This document shows, piece by piece, positions 11,990-23,800 of a DNA stretch of 51,814 nucleotides. A model generated the notes under the pieces. That model was not told the origin of the DNA. It searched no databases and worked only from the letters and a program-made list of their open reading frames with translations. The translations under genes were made by a program, and so were the position numbers. This stretch comes from Priapulus caudatus (Eukaryota > Priapulida > Priapulimorpha > Priapulimorphida > Priapulidae). The first letter of the stretch is position 1. Every line of letters begins with the position of its first letter. The stretch spans positions 1 through 51,814 of the forward strand of contig NW_014578892.1 in the NCBI RefSeq assembly GCF_000485595.1, written 5' to 3'.

Positions 11990-13644
11990 ATGCCACTCTA
12001 CTGTGCAGTACCGTTGTGCAATCGTTCTGGTGGGCACATGTTTCCTAAAGATGATGAGCTTTGTAAAAAGTGGGTTGTGGCTATAAAACGTTTGAAACCT
12101 GATTCAAAACAGTTATGGCAACCGGGTAAATATCATGTTGTGTGCCACAGGCATTTCAAGGAAACAGACTACAAACCACCAGGATTATTAGGTTAGTGAG
12201 GTAAGCTTTATTACATTTACCTTTTTTTAAAGTATAGGTATTAATATTCAGGCCTATTGTACCATAGAAGCCTTTCTGTGAGTTAGCCAGTCCGTAAATC
12301 AGTAAATTTTTGTTCAAATCAAAACGAATGATGAATCAAATTTTATTCATCATAACACAATGCTGTGACGAGACCGACTCTGATGCCGACAGTCCATTTG
12401 CCATGACTTCAAAAACAGGCTCCCAAACAACTTGTATTGTTGTTTCTCTGAAGAGTGTCCTTAGTGTATTGAGTCAATGAGATGCACTGCGGGGGGGGGG
12501 GATAGTGTGTAATGGTATAGAGGCAATCCAATGCCCAGAAAACGTGGATCGACAGGGAAGACAATGATCCTATAGTGTAATGTCCTCGGGTGTGGTGTGG
12601 AGGCCATAACGCTGATAACCCGATCCGCATCGATCCATATAGCTGGAAGAATTTATTGTTGAAATGGCCAAACATGCAAAAATCAATATGACCAATATAT
12701 TGAATTATTTATTTTCAACTGGAAATAGACTCCCCAGCTAAAAATCGTGTTTTTGCTATATTTTAATTTCCCCGCATGAGGGGATCCATAGGACAGGAAA
12801 CATGTTACCAATGGCAGTGCAAAAGTACTGTTTGAGCGATCCTGATTCCTAGCGCTATTCGATCCCCGGGTCCCCCCCTTCCTGTGGTCCATTTCATTGA
12901 CTAGTGCATATGTACGGAGAGTAGTGAAGCGCATCGGAGTAAACATTACACTGACTCTGAGGTTCTTGGTGTAGTCCAATGCATAAAAGCAATTCTGTAC
13001 CCAAAATCTTACAGATATGTATAATTTATTTTACAGGACTAAGGAAACTCTTGCTACCATCAGCAGTCCCGTCAGTTTTTGACTTTAAACCGACATCCAC
13101 ACCAGCTGCACAGCGGAGGGACGAACGTGGGCTTAAAAGAAGAAAGCTATTTTCACCAATCCCAAACATAGGTAATCAGGAGGAAATGGTTTCAACTGAA
13201 AACATTTCTGACAATGAAAATGTCATAGTTGATCAAGGAATTCAGTGCAGTTTATTAAAACACTCAGCAAGATTCGGAATCCATCAAATTCAACACAGTG
13301 CAGACCAAATTAAATATTACAACGGCTATGAGGATGCTGGACATTTTGACTATGTGTTCCAAGTTTTAAGACCTGCCGCACATGAACTATGTACAGGGAA
13401 GCATGTTCTATCATCAAAAGATCAATTTTTATTGACAATCATAAATTTGAGAACAGCAAAAGATGACGAGACGCTTTCTTACATGTTTAACATAAGTAAA
13501 GTTTCTGTTGGATCTATTATTACAACCTGGATAAATTTTATGTTTTACCAGTTCAAAGATTTGGATATATGGCCAGATAAAAAAGAAATTTTAGAGTACA
13601 TGCCGATAAATTTTTTAAATCACGTGGGTACAACGAAAATTTGA
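11990..13644 (+). CDS. THAP zinc-finger protein with transposase-type HTH, no DDE nuclease (269 aa)
   Basis: Two coding exons, 11990-12191 and 13037-13644, join in phase through GTTAGT...TTACAG into 270 codons including the stop. Exon 1 is a complete THAP domain (residues 1-67). It opens MPLYCAVPLC, keeps the C2-CH zinc ligands (Cys5, Cys10, Cys52, His55), the WxP-type core and HFKETDY, and runs on into the AVPSVF box typical of THAP. Residues ~70-150 are a polar linker. The last ~100 residues (LSSKDQFLLTIINLR...VSVGSIITTWINFMFYQF...WPDKKEILEYMP) match the helix-turn-helix that precedes the DDE_Tnp_4 nuclease in THAP-containing Harbinger/IS4-like transposases. The protein stops just where the nuclease should begin. 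It could be a domesticated DNA-binding protein or a decayed transposon remnant. It lies 156 bases upstream of UFSP1 on the same strand. Confidence 0.75.
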
Positions 13645-13800
13645 TTTTCAAGCTCAGACTACGGCCTATTTAGCCTGAAGAAGAGCCCTGTCGATTTTAA
13701 AGTCTCTACCCCCACGATTTGAAAATGAATACCGTGGACACAATACCATCTCTTAGTACTAGTGCCGCATACCAGTTTTGTTTCAGGTGCACCTTGTCCG

Positions 13801-16259
13801 ATGGCATTGGATTTGATTCAGAGTATTCACAATGGTTTACCACTGCCCCATGGCAGTGTACAGCATGAACTAGTGAGAGGTACCTACGACTACTGGCATT
13901 ACCTGTGTGACCAGTTAGATGACAGAGTAAGAACAAGTATAAAGCACATTTACATTTATAATATTTTTGTTTCACAGTGTGCCATGTAATCCGTGAATGA
14001 ATCCTGGATAAACTGTTGATTTATTGATCACTGATCAGTTAGAGCAACTAATTTTGTCTGTGTGAAATATTTTGTGCTTTCATTTTCAAACACTCCTACA
14101 TTTGGTATGTTGCAACAGGGATGGGGATGTGGATACAGAACGTTACAGACTATCTGCTCTTGGACAAGTAACCAGCTAAGACTGAGAGAACAGCCAAGTC
14201 CTCATGTTCCCAGCATCCCGGAAATACAACATATCCTCGTGAAACTGGGGGATAAAGAGGCAGAATATGTTGGCTCAAGAGAATGGATAGGCAGTTTTGA
14301 AATCTGCTTAATCATAGACCATGTTTACAGTGTGGGTTATCATGAGATACAAACCATTTGTCATTGATTCATTATTATATTATATTTTGGGTCTTCAGTT
14401 TCATTTAAAAGATTGCATCATTTTGGTGCATATGTTATGTGTAATTATAAATCAGAAGTCTGCATGTATAGATTTCGGGTAATATCTGATAGCTGTTAGT
14501 CCAGCATTGAGAAAAGATATCTGAAATTTTCAAGTGTATCATGGTCTGGTCACCTTGGTCGTTTTTTCTACCCACAGGTGCCATGTAAGATTCTGCATGT
14601 GAGTGGTGGTGTACAGGAGCTAGAAAGCCATGCCGAACAACTTCTGGATCATTTCATGAAGTATGGATCTCCGGTGATGATGGGAGGCTCAACCGATACC
14701 TCATCCAAGGCGATCCTTGGTGTCGCGAGGTCAGACGATGGTCTACACCTGTTAGTCCTGGTAAATAAACTTTACCACCCACTTACCATCGTAGCGCTGA
14801 CTGTGGCTGCACCAAAAACTATGGGATCCCAACCTCTGTAATGCGAGTTGGTATGAGAAGCGTGCAGTAGCAATTTTAGTGCTGTGCCTCACCGTATATA
14901 GTCGCGTAGAAGTATAATTTTTAGCTCGCCTTGACATCGTCAAGATGAGCTATTGCCATCGGTGTCGTCCGTCGTACGTCCGTCCGTCCGACCGTCCGTC
15001 CGTCAACATTTGGCTACGGTCAACGATAACTCAACAACCGTTTGACCCACATGTTTCAAATTGCATATAGTTGTTACTCCTATGGGAGAGGTTTGAACGT
15101 CCTATTTTGGAGCACGCCAGTCGACCTACATTCGAGCCACGTCCACTTTTTGGCAAAAATGGAAATGGCCATAAGTCAGTTCAGGTTCAATGGATTTTGC
15201 TCATTTCCGGTATGTGAATGAATGAGGACTGGCCCCAAAACATATCACACAGGTTTTGATTAGATTTGATTAGAACCATTTGACCCACGTTTCAAATTAC
15301 ATGCAGTTGTTACTCCTATGGGAGAGATTTGAACTTCCTATTTTGGAGCACGCCAGTCGACCTACTTTCGAGCCACGCCCACTTTTTGGCAAAAATGGAA
15401 ATGGCCATCTAAATTCATTCGATTTTGTTAAATTTTGGTATGTGAATGTGTAAGGCTAGCCACAAAACAGTTGTTACTCCTATGGGAGAGATGACAACAT
15501 CCTAGCTATTACGTTTATTTTGTCTAACTGGTCAACAACTCTACAATCATACCTATATACGTGTAATATTGTGTTTTAGATACTTTGTTACAGTAATTTG
15601 ACTGGAATATTTTATTGTTTCTATTTGCGCGATATTCGAAAACCAAAATGGCCATCATTTCGGCGTAGCGCCATCTCTCGTCAAGATTTCAGACTTTCAT
15701 ATCTGAAACATTTATTTTTGCATCAAAACTTATGCATATATCATTATCAAGAGTATATAATGGGAGTTCTCCCATATATACTCGTGCTTTATATATCCCC
15801 CATCCCTCTTCTATCACACCCAAGGTGAGCTACAGTGTCATTGACACTTTCATTCTTGTCAGTTCTTGTGCTTAAATTTTAGCCTTCGACTTGAAAATGT
15901 GTAATACTCTGAAATTATTGAGGCGTATTTTATATAGGCTCATGAAACATGAAGAACCTAAATTTAAAAACTGGAGTAGTACACCAATCCTACCTGGTGC
16001 ATCCCAGGAGATGTGTGTCATCAACAGAAGAAATGATGATGGCATAGGAAACTATTCTATATTTTGAATGAAATACACATTTAGTTTTCATAGACACATT
16101 TGAGCCATAATGGTAATGCTGTTACAGGACCCTCATTTTGTTGGAAAAGGGAGCGCAAAAAAGATACAAGAGGAAAACTGGATCAAGTGGCGTCACGTGT
16201 CATCATTTACAGACACCACCTTCTACAATATCTGCTGCCCATTGTTGAAGGCTAGGTAA
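13801..16259 (+). CDS. UFSP1: Ufm1-specific protease 1 (UFSP1), complete, 217 aa
   Basis: Four exons, 13801-13926, 14119-14331, 14578-14760 and 16128-16259, all join in phase 0 with GT-AG introns into 217 codons plus TAA. The product is a papain-like cysteine protease of the C78 family. It matures the UFM1 precursor and removes UFM1 from substrates in the cytosol/ER UFMylation pathway. Visible active site: Cys46 in GWGCGYRTLQ, Asp175 and His177 in DPHF at the start of exon 4, and Tyr34 twelve residues before the Cys as the likely oxyanion residue. Conserved blocks VGSREWIGS and PVMMGG are intact. It has no N-terminal extension, so it resembles UFSP1 rather than UFSP2. The start is the first Met of exon 1, 14 bases after an acceptor-like TTTCAG, so a 5' UTR exon upstream is likely. 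Intron 3 (1.37 kb) carries a transposon. Confidence 0.93.
14922..15832. mobile_element. Non-autonomous DNA transposon in UFSP1 intron 3
   Basis: The ends are inverted: TAGCTCGCCTTG at 14922 and CAAGGTGAGCTA at 15821-15832. The left end is itself a hairpin (TAGCTCGCCTTGAC facing GTCAAGATGAGCTA, 14922-14952), followed by a CCGTCCGT run. Internally a ~230-base block is duplicated: TTTGACCCAC...TTGTTACTCCTATGGGAGAG begins at 15041 and again near 15278, each followed by GGAGCACGCCAGTCGACCTA and AAAAATGGAAATGGCCAT. A third partial copy occurs at 15470. No ORF of interest. Confidence 0.75.
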
Positions 16260-17822
16260 TTGCATCACATAGATGAGATACACAACTATGTTGGCTTTCT
16301 AATGACTATCACATTATGTTTGTAAACAATGTGACTGGCGTGAACAAGGAATGCATAATGCAATCAGTAACATAGTTTCAGATTGCCGAAGCACCAACAG
16401 TGGTGATCCTATATTAGAAACAGCAAGGGATCAAGTTTATGTAATATGTTAAATAGCACCATTACCGGATTAATAATAGCAAAAGTAGCATTTGCTACAG
16501 CCCCGCGGTTTTAGGGGTCCTGTAATATCATGAACTCCATAATATCTAATAGTAAAATTGTTATTATAAAAAAAAATCTTTTAGTATACATGTTAACTTA
16601 ATACGATAATGAGTGTTGGCAGAGTTTGTTTGTCAGTAAATCTATTACAAATGTATTAGATTTAGATTAAGTTAAATTTATGTGTTTTAATATTTGTGTT
16701 TTTTTTAAATTTAGAGCCCCTTTATAACATGTGCTACAGGCCCCTGCACAAGCTTAATGCAGCCCTGAATAGCACATGATTTATATTTACAAATAAAAGA
16801 CAATTGCAAACAAAAGAGGTGCAATCTGTTTAATGACTACAATTTTATTTCTACTCATTTCTACAAGTTGCAGAAACTGCCTAGTCCCATTTTTCAATAG
16901 TTGTTGCATATTTTAATCATATTTTACTGCGCATTTGGCTTTTTCGTTGGAAGTCTATAATCGCCATGCATTTTCTATTATGCAAGATGTGGTGTCTAAA
17001 TGCTTAACCTTTAATATAACTAGTAATTATAATATTAATTACATCTGCTCACTGGCAAATTTAGCTTTGGTTTAATGCAAATTTTCAGGTAAATTTATGT
17101 AATATGTAATTGACATATTTCAACACACCCTAGCCCTACATAATAATTGTTTGAGTGTGATGAAACATGCTTGTAAAAGCAAGACTCACACCTGTCATAA
17201 ATGCCTATTTAACAAACCAGAAGTCACCATTCCTTATATATCATGCACACATATATATCTCTGTCTATCTATATTTCATACATACCTGTTTACGTTTTGT
17301 GGATTAGCCATGCTAATTGGCTACACGTCTTGCTAACAATACCTCCATTCTTTCACTACTTTTCTCAACATAACACCGGGGTTAGGAAATAAATATGTAA
17401 CTCTTCCTACAACAACTGTAATAACATCGATATATGTATATGCCAGAATGGAAATTTCAGACTAGCTTTATAACAGGCCAGATCTGTGATTGATTTAAAT
17501 TCAGGTAATCGACTACAGTGTCAGACCTATGCTCTTCCTCATTCTGGCACAACCAACGTTAACCAAACACTTCTTCAACGTGACTGCAAACTTAGATGAC
17601 AGTTTAGGCATAGTAGCAAGTATACTTGTTTATACGAGTACTGATACAAGCTTTAAAACTCAGCAAACCTATGACATTCGACGCAGCACATATAGAGCTG
17701 TTTTTCGTTTTTTCTTCTGGTCTTACAATGTCTCGCGTATATCAGATCCTACCCGGGGGTCATGTCTTTCACGGCTCGCACCGCACGCAGGGACGCAGCA
17801 AATCGGGGGGGAGCTTCACCGG
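16260..17822. other. Gap between convergent UFSP1 and ALDH16A1
   Basis: UFSP1 (+) and ALDH16A1 (-) end towards each other across 1.56 kb of AT-rich DNA without a recognised gene. An AATAAA at 16792-16797 is a candidate poly(A) signal for UFSP1. I see no convincing poly(A) signal close to the ALDH16A1 stop on the minus strand. A repeat segment at 17680-17765 has a second copy at 18905-18990. Confidence 0.55.
17680..17765 (+). repeat. Dispersed repeat, copy 1 of 2
   Basis: The segment around TATCAGATCCTACCCGGG is repeated at 18905-18990. The shared stretch runs from GACATTC.G.GCAGCACA through AGCTGTTTTT and CTCGC.TATATCAGATCC, with roughly one difference per eight bases. One copy is just beyond the ALDH16A1 stop and the other is in its intron, immediately downstream (on the minus strand) of exon 13. 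Confidence 0.7.
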
Positions 17823-20800
17823 CTAGTTTGCGAAGACGTCACCCATTGGCACCCAGATGTTCTTCACCTGGCAGGCGTGGTAGAGAAACTCCTCTCCCTG
17901 TCCCTGCGCGGGGTTGCTCCAGTCCCGCGTCTCGCCGTAGCTCACCCACGTCCGCTTGAGATTCTCCGCAGACATCGTCTCGACGAATTTGGCGCCCTCT
18001 GCCGAGCCAAAGTACCACATCGCCTGCGGAGAACAGAGAGAGGGAGTGAGTCGAGACGAAACTGAGAGTGAGAAGAAAAGCAGGCAGAGATGCGTGCCAA
18101 TAACAGAGAGAGGGAGAGTTCAGAAGAAAAGCAGGCAGAGAAAGCCTGCCACTGCATGTCAACCGAATGTAATATTCCATCATTGCATGCTGAAGGCAGA
18201 GAAGAGTGGTGGCGCATTAACTTAAAACGAGTTAATTGAACTAAAGGATACTTTAATTTAATTACTAAGAAATATTTTATGGGCGTAACAAGTGCGCATC
18301 ACGTCCTGCTGTCCATCCAGCTCGCCTACCTGAACATTCTGGTGCTCGGTTATGTACTTTGTGAGGTGGTCCCTGTTTCCAGTCAGGATGTTGACAACTC
18401 CTCCTGGCAAGTCTGACGTGTCAAATACCTGGAATCGTATGTAGATGTGCTCCCTTAGCGATATGCATGGATTTGCATCTAGGTAATGGTGGAGGTTACG
18501 TAGTGGGTAATCGTGTCACTTTGAACTATATCTGGAATATGGTTATCTAGCCAGTGATGATGCTCCTATTGCTCTATGAGTACACTCTATTGTACATCTA
18601 CTGCTTTCACAGCAGTATCACCACAATAAATAGGAAAGAAGAAGGAACTGAAGTAACTTTTGAATTTTGGAATGCAGCGGTAAACAAAATTGTCGTTGTC
18701 GTTTTTTTATGAAATTACTGAACAAGATGCAATTCTAATAAAACATGGCAGTCACTGTGAAACATGCAGCCAAATTGCGAAAATAAGGTAAATATCTCCT
18801 TTCAAATTACGAATTTCACCCCCCTCCACATTTGGATTACTAACACGGGTCCAATAGTCATAGCCTATGCAAATCCCACCGTATCGCTGACCGCATACAT
18901 ATTGACATTCAGTGCAGCACAAATAGCTGTTTTTGCGTTTTTTTTCTGGTTTTACAATCTCTCGCCTATATCAGATCCTACCCGGGGATCGTGTTTCTCA
19001 TGACAGCATGCGCACTTGCAAAGGCCAGCACTACGCAAAACCCACTGTACCGCCTGCCAGCGCACACTCGCCTGATAGAAGTCGAGGGCCGACACGGGGA
19101 ACCTCTCGCTCGGCACGATGACGACGCAGTTGGCCCTGACGACGGCCGGCGCGAACAACGACACGAAGCCGAGCAGCGGGCTCTCGTCCGGGCACGCGAT
19201 GCCGACGACGCCCATCGGCTCGTGGATCTTTAACGTCGCGCCGTACAGGTTCGTCTCCTGCGCGTAAACAAACGCGCGGCAGCCGCCGCCGTCAGATGGC
19301 GCTCGCCTTCAGCTTAGCCACGACGACACTTACTGTGCTTCTGATGACAACAGTGATCACGGCCAAGCGCCAGCCCTAAATATAACAAGGAGAGGAAGCG
19401 CCGCCATATCTGGCCCAAATTTGCCATATTTGCCATATGGCCTAGAACAGATTAGTAGTTCTATTGTCTCTGGGTTCAGGCTTGCACAACCGTTTCAGCT
19501 GATTATGGTCCATTAGAAACGGCGGCCTTGAGGCGAAAAGCACACAGCCAATTCGCTTCCTCTCCTTGTTATATTTAGCTCCTTGCTTCTGATGACAACA
19601 GTGATCACTCCAACTGTAACGGTGTTGAGCACAACTAACGCGTCACCGATTATGATCGTAACTATGATGATACTGTCAGCTACAGATATAACAGCTAGCG
19701 ATGGTCACAGTCAGTAATAACAACAACTGTGATGATACTTTCAACCACAGCTATGACAGCTAGTGATAATACTGTTAACCACAGCTATGATAACTAACAA
19801 CGATCACAACTAGTGATTATAATATTGTTAACCACAGCTATGACAACTAACAACGATCGCAACTAGTGATTATACTGTTAACCACGGCTATGACAACTAA
19901 CAACGATCGCAACTAGTGATTATATTGTTAACCACAGCTATGACAGTTAGCAATGATCACAGCTATTGATGATAATGGTAACCACAGCTATGACAGCTAG
20001 CACTTCACAGCTAGTGATTATATTTACTGTCACCACTTCTACCTTTCTACGACAGCTACAAGCTGAATGCAGCTGTAACAATAACCTCGACATGTGTGAC
20101 GGTTATACACTACAAAGAGCTGTGTGGCTAGGCAAAGCGCAGCCGGAGCCAGGGCTACACTCACCTGCACGGTCCCGCCGTACTTGTCGGCGAGCGCCCC
20201 CCAATAGAAGAGCCGCTGGACTGACAGGTCCACCTCACGTGTAGCATCGTCCAAGCTGCAACCAGTGCCGTTAGCCAGCTTGGCAGCAAACTCCTCTCGT
20301 CTCAGCTCCAAGTTCTCGGCCATGTAGTAGACTATCTGCGAGCGGTTAAAGGCGGCTCTCTTACCCCACCTGTTTGGAAGCCAGTAAATACAGGTAAAAC
20401 ATGGTGGTAAACAGAAATGGGACAGGCAGTAAACACAGGTCAAACATGTAGTAAACAAAGGTCAAACGTGTAGTGAACACAGGTGAGGGCAGGGAGCAAA
20501 CACAGGTGAGTTAGGTAGTAACACAGGTGAAATGTGGTAACACAGGTGAGATAGTCAGTAAACACAGTGAAAATGTGGTAAACACAGGTGAGATAGGCAG
20601 TAAACACAGGTGAGATAAGTGGTACACATAGGCTTGACAAGGTAAACACAGGTAAGACACATAGTTAACACAAGTGAGATGTGTAAAAACCACAGCGGTG
20701 CAAACATCAAGTAAATACAAACACAGTTCTATCTCCTGCAACCTGAAGTAAAACAATCGGCGATACAATATGTACATGCTGTTATTAAGGAGATTAAAAG

Positions 20801-23800
20801 AATAACAGAAAAAACTAAAATCATAGACACAGCGACCACTGTCACAGTGTGACAATCCAGCAACAAGCTCGAATATTGACTACTAGAAACAGCATCTAGA
20901 GAGAAGTCAGATAAATTCCAGTGTGTCACAGCATAGTATTACTGCACAATATTTGCCAGGCACTTAATTAAGAGCAGTCAGGCGATCACCATCTATAAAC
21001 AAGAGCAATTGAGATAGCAAAACTCCTGCACAGCGCTAACAGTCCCCCATCTTGCTGCGCTCACCAATATCGTTGTTGCTACTCTCTAATGACTCATTGT
21101 TATTTGACTCTGCATTGACACCATGCCACAGCCGCCATATATCTTATATATAGCTATCGACTACATTGCTAATGTCAGCGCTTAACACGGCCGCGTGACA
21201 CGATCATTAACACGCCTTACATGAGAGAGAAAGCGAAAGGAAACAAAAGCGGTTAGAGAGTAAACCGCTACACTACAATATTATGATATTATTATATATA
21301 TTATTATATATTATTATATATATTATTATATATTATTATATTATTATTATATATTATTATAATATTATATGATTATTATTATATACAGTGTTATGATGAG
21401 AAATCCTTAAAAAAATTCATGGATCCACATCTGGATCCGGACCACCACCAAAATCTAAGGCAAGACCCAAGACCAACCCGTCCAAAAAATTCCATCAAAA
21501 TCTGTCTATAACTTTTTGAGATATCCTGTTAACAGACAAACCAACAAACCAACAAACTAACAGGGGCGAAAACATAACCTCCGAGGTAATTAGGCACTCT
21601 GTTGCATTAATGCTCGTAGCAGTCATTGCAAATACTGAATATTCTACCACGGAAGTTACTCTGTTACCCAGGTGCGGCCTTGAATGCTGCCTCCACTGCA
21701 TTGCGAACATCTTTCCTGTTGCCATCGGCAACGTGGGTGATGACTTTGCCCGAGTTGTTGACCACAGGTCTAGAATGCGCTTGGTCGGGTCTTGCCTGCT
21801 TGCCTCCATAGTAAAGCTTGTATGTATGATCAACCCTAAAGTATATATGTATATGTATACATATATGCTTTCGAAACTACACATAGTGCCTAAATATATA
21901 TGGAAAGTTATTGCTGGACAGCCGTTTACATGTAGATGCCAATTTTTAATGTGAATATTTTCCTGTAATTTCAAGTTTCTGGTACTTACGCCGGAGTCAG
22001 CATGCCACTGATATTCACCATACTAGCTTGGTTGTCTAATGTTGGCAAGCCCATCACCGATGTACCAAACTTCTTAAGGTCGAATTTTGGATCAACTTTG
22101 GGGTATGCTCTGTTATGCCACTTCGGTTGAACATATTCGAACAGTCCCTAAAAATCATGTGAATCAATAAGTTCAAAATTGCTTTTAAATTCATTCATTC
22201 ACAGTCTAGTTTATTTCAGTTAAACATAATGTAACATGAAACCACACATTTATCATCATCACTAGGCAATAGATGGAACCCCACCAAGGCAAGTCTATTA
22301 AGACTTCAACCACAAAATTCTGACGTCGACAGCGTCCAATTTACGCATCAACCTCAACTACAAGATGCAAACACGCCAGAAAAAGCTTCAAATGCGTCGA
22401 ATACTATCACTCGGCATTCGGTAACCTCTAACTCCTTGGTAACCAATGCAGAGTTTGCGTAATGTGAGCACGCTACCTCCTTGCCGCCGTCGCGGCCGTA
22501 GCCGCTCTCTCTGTAGCCGCCGAATCCGGCCGCCGCGTCAAACTGGTTGTGGCAGTTGATCCAGACGGAGCCAGCCTTCAGCGTCATGGCGGCCTCAAGC
22601 GCCAGCGGCAGGTTCTCGGTCCACACGCTCGCGCCGAGGCCGTAGCGCGTGTTGTTGCCAAGCGCTAGGCCCTCCTTGGCCGTTCTGAACGGCATCGCGC
22701 AGAGCACGGGGCCGAAAATCTGCAACGCGTCGACGTGGAAACGTCCGAGTGCCGCTGCAGTTGACGATTAACGCCGCATTGCAAGAACTGTGAAGCAGCG
22801 GTGATACGCATGGTGGCGGGATTACCGTCAAAATTCATTCTTGTAAATCAGGGGTTCTTATCCTGTGATCCATAGACAAATTAATAAATTTTGGCAGTAA
22901 TCCCCCACCATAGATACGACAAGGATTACTGCCAAACGGTGACGACGCTGCGTGCGGCTGCCGTATCGTTATCAGCACCGAGCGCCCGACATCTCGCCAG
23001 ATGCACGCAACCGCCGACGTAACTTAACTATAAGCAAGCCACGAGAATCTCACATACGAGACGTGCGTTTGGCTTGCCCCGTACTGCAGGTTAGGTGTTC
23101 ACGTTACGAGAAAGATTGTTGCTAGAGAAAATCACAGCTTGAATATATTTTGTATAGCTGTAGCAATGAAGGTAGTGAGACCTTACATTACATCTTCAAA
23201 AAATTCTCACCTCCTCATCCATGACCTTGGAGACACTTGACACTTTTGTAATAAGTGTGGGAGGGTAGTAGCATCCCTTTGTAGGAAGAGGTGCAGAAGG
23301 CTGAAAAATCTAAAGGAAAAATGAATAATAGTAATGGTATCAGTATAAATGAAATCTCGGGTACACCAAAGATTTAATAACATTAACAATAGCATGGCAT
23401 TTGAAGAAGAATATTTATGCCTGCCTATCAACAATAACTACTTTCTCAGTTTAGTTCACCCCTAATTTTCTATGTTTAACTTCTCTCTTGCCTCCTCGTT
23501 ATCACTGGTTTCTGTCTAATCTCCTCGTTCTTATCTGGCACCATCTCTCTAACCCCCTCATTTCACTGGCTTTTCTCCTATATCCTCGTTCCTACCACCA
23601 TCTCTTTAACTTCCTCATTTTCACCAGCTTCTCTCTAACCTTCCTGTTCACATCGCCATCTCTTTAACTTCCTCATTTTCACCAGCTTCTCTCTTACCTC
23701 AGCTCCTTGTTTCCTGGCTTCTTCGACATACTGCTCCACGGTCTTCCTCTGCGACTCGTCCACCAGTGCCGCCATGTCCCCGCTCTTATCCAGAGTGTCG

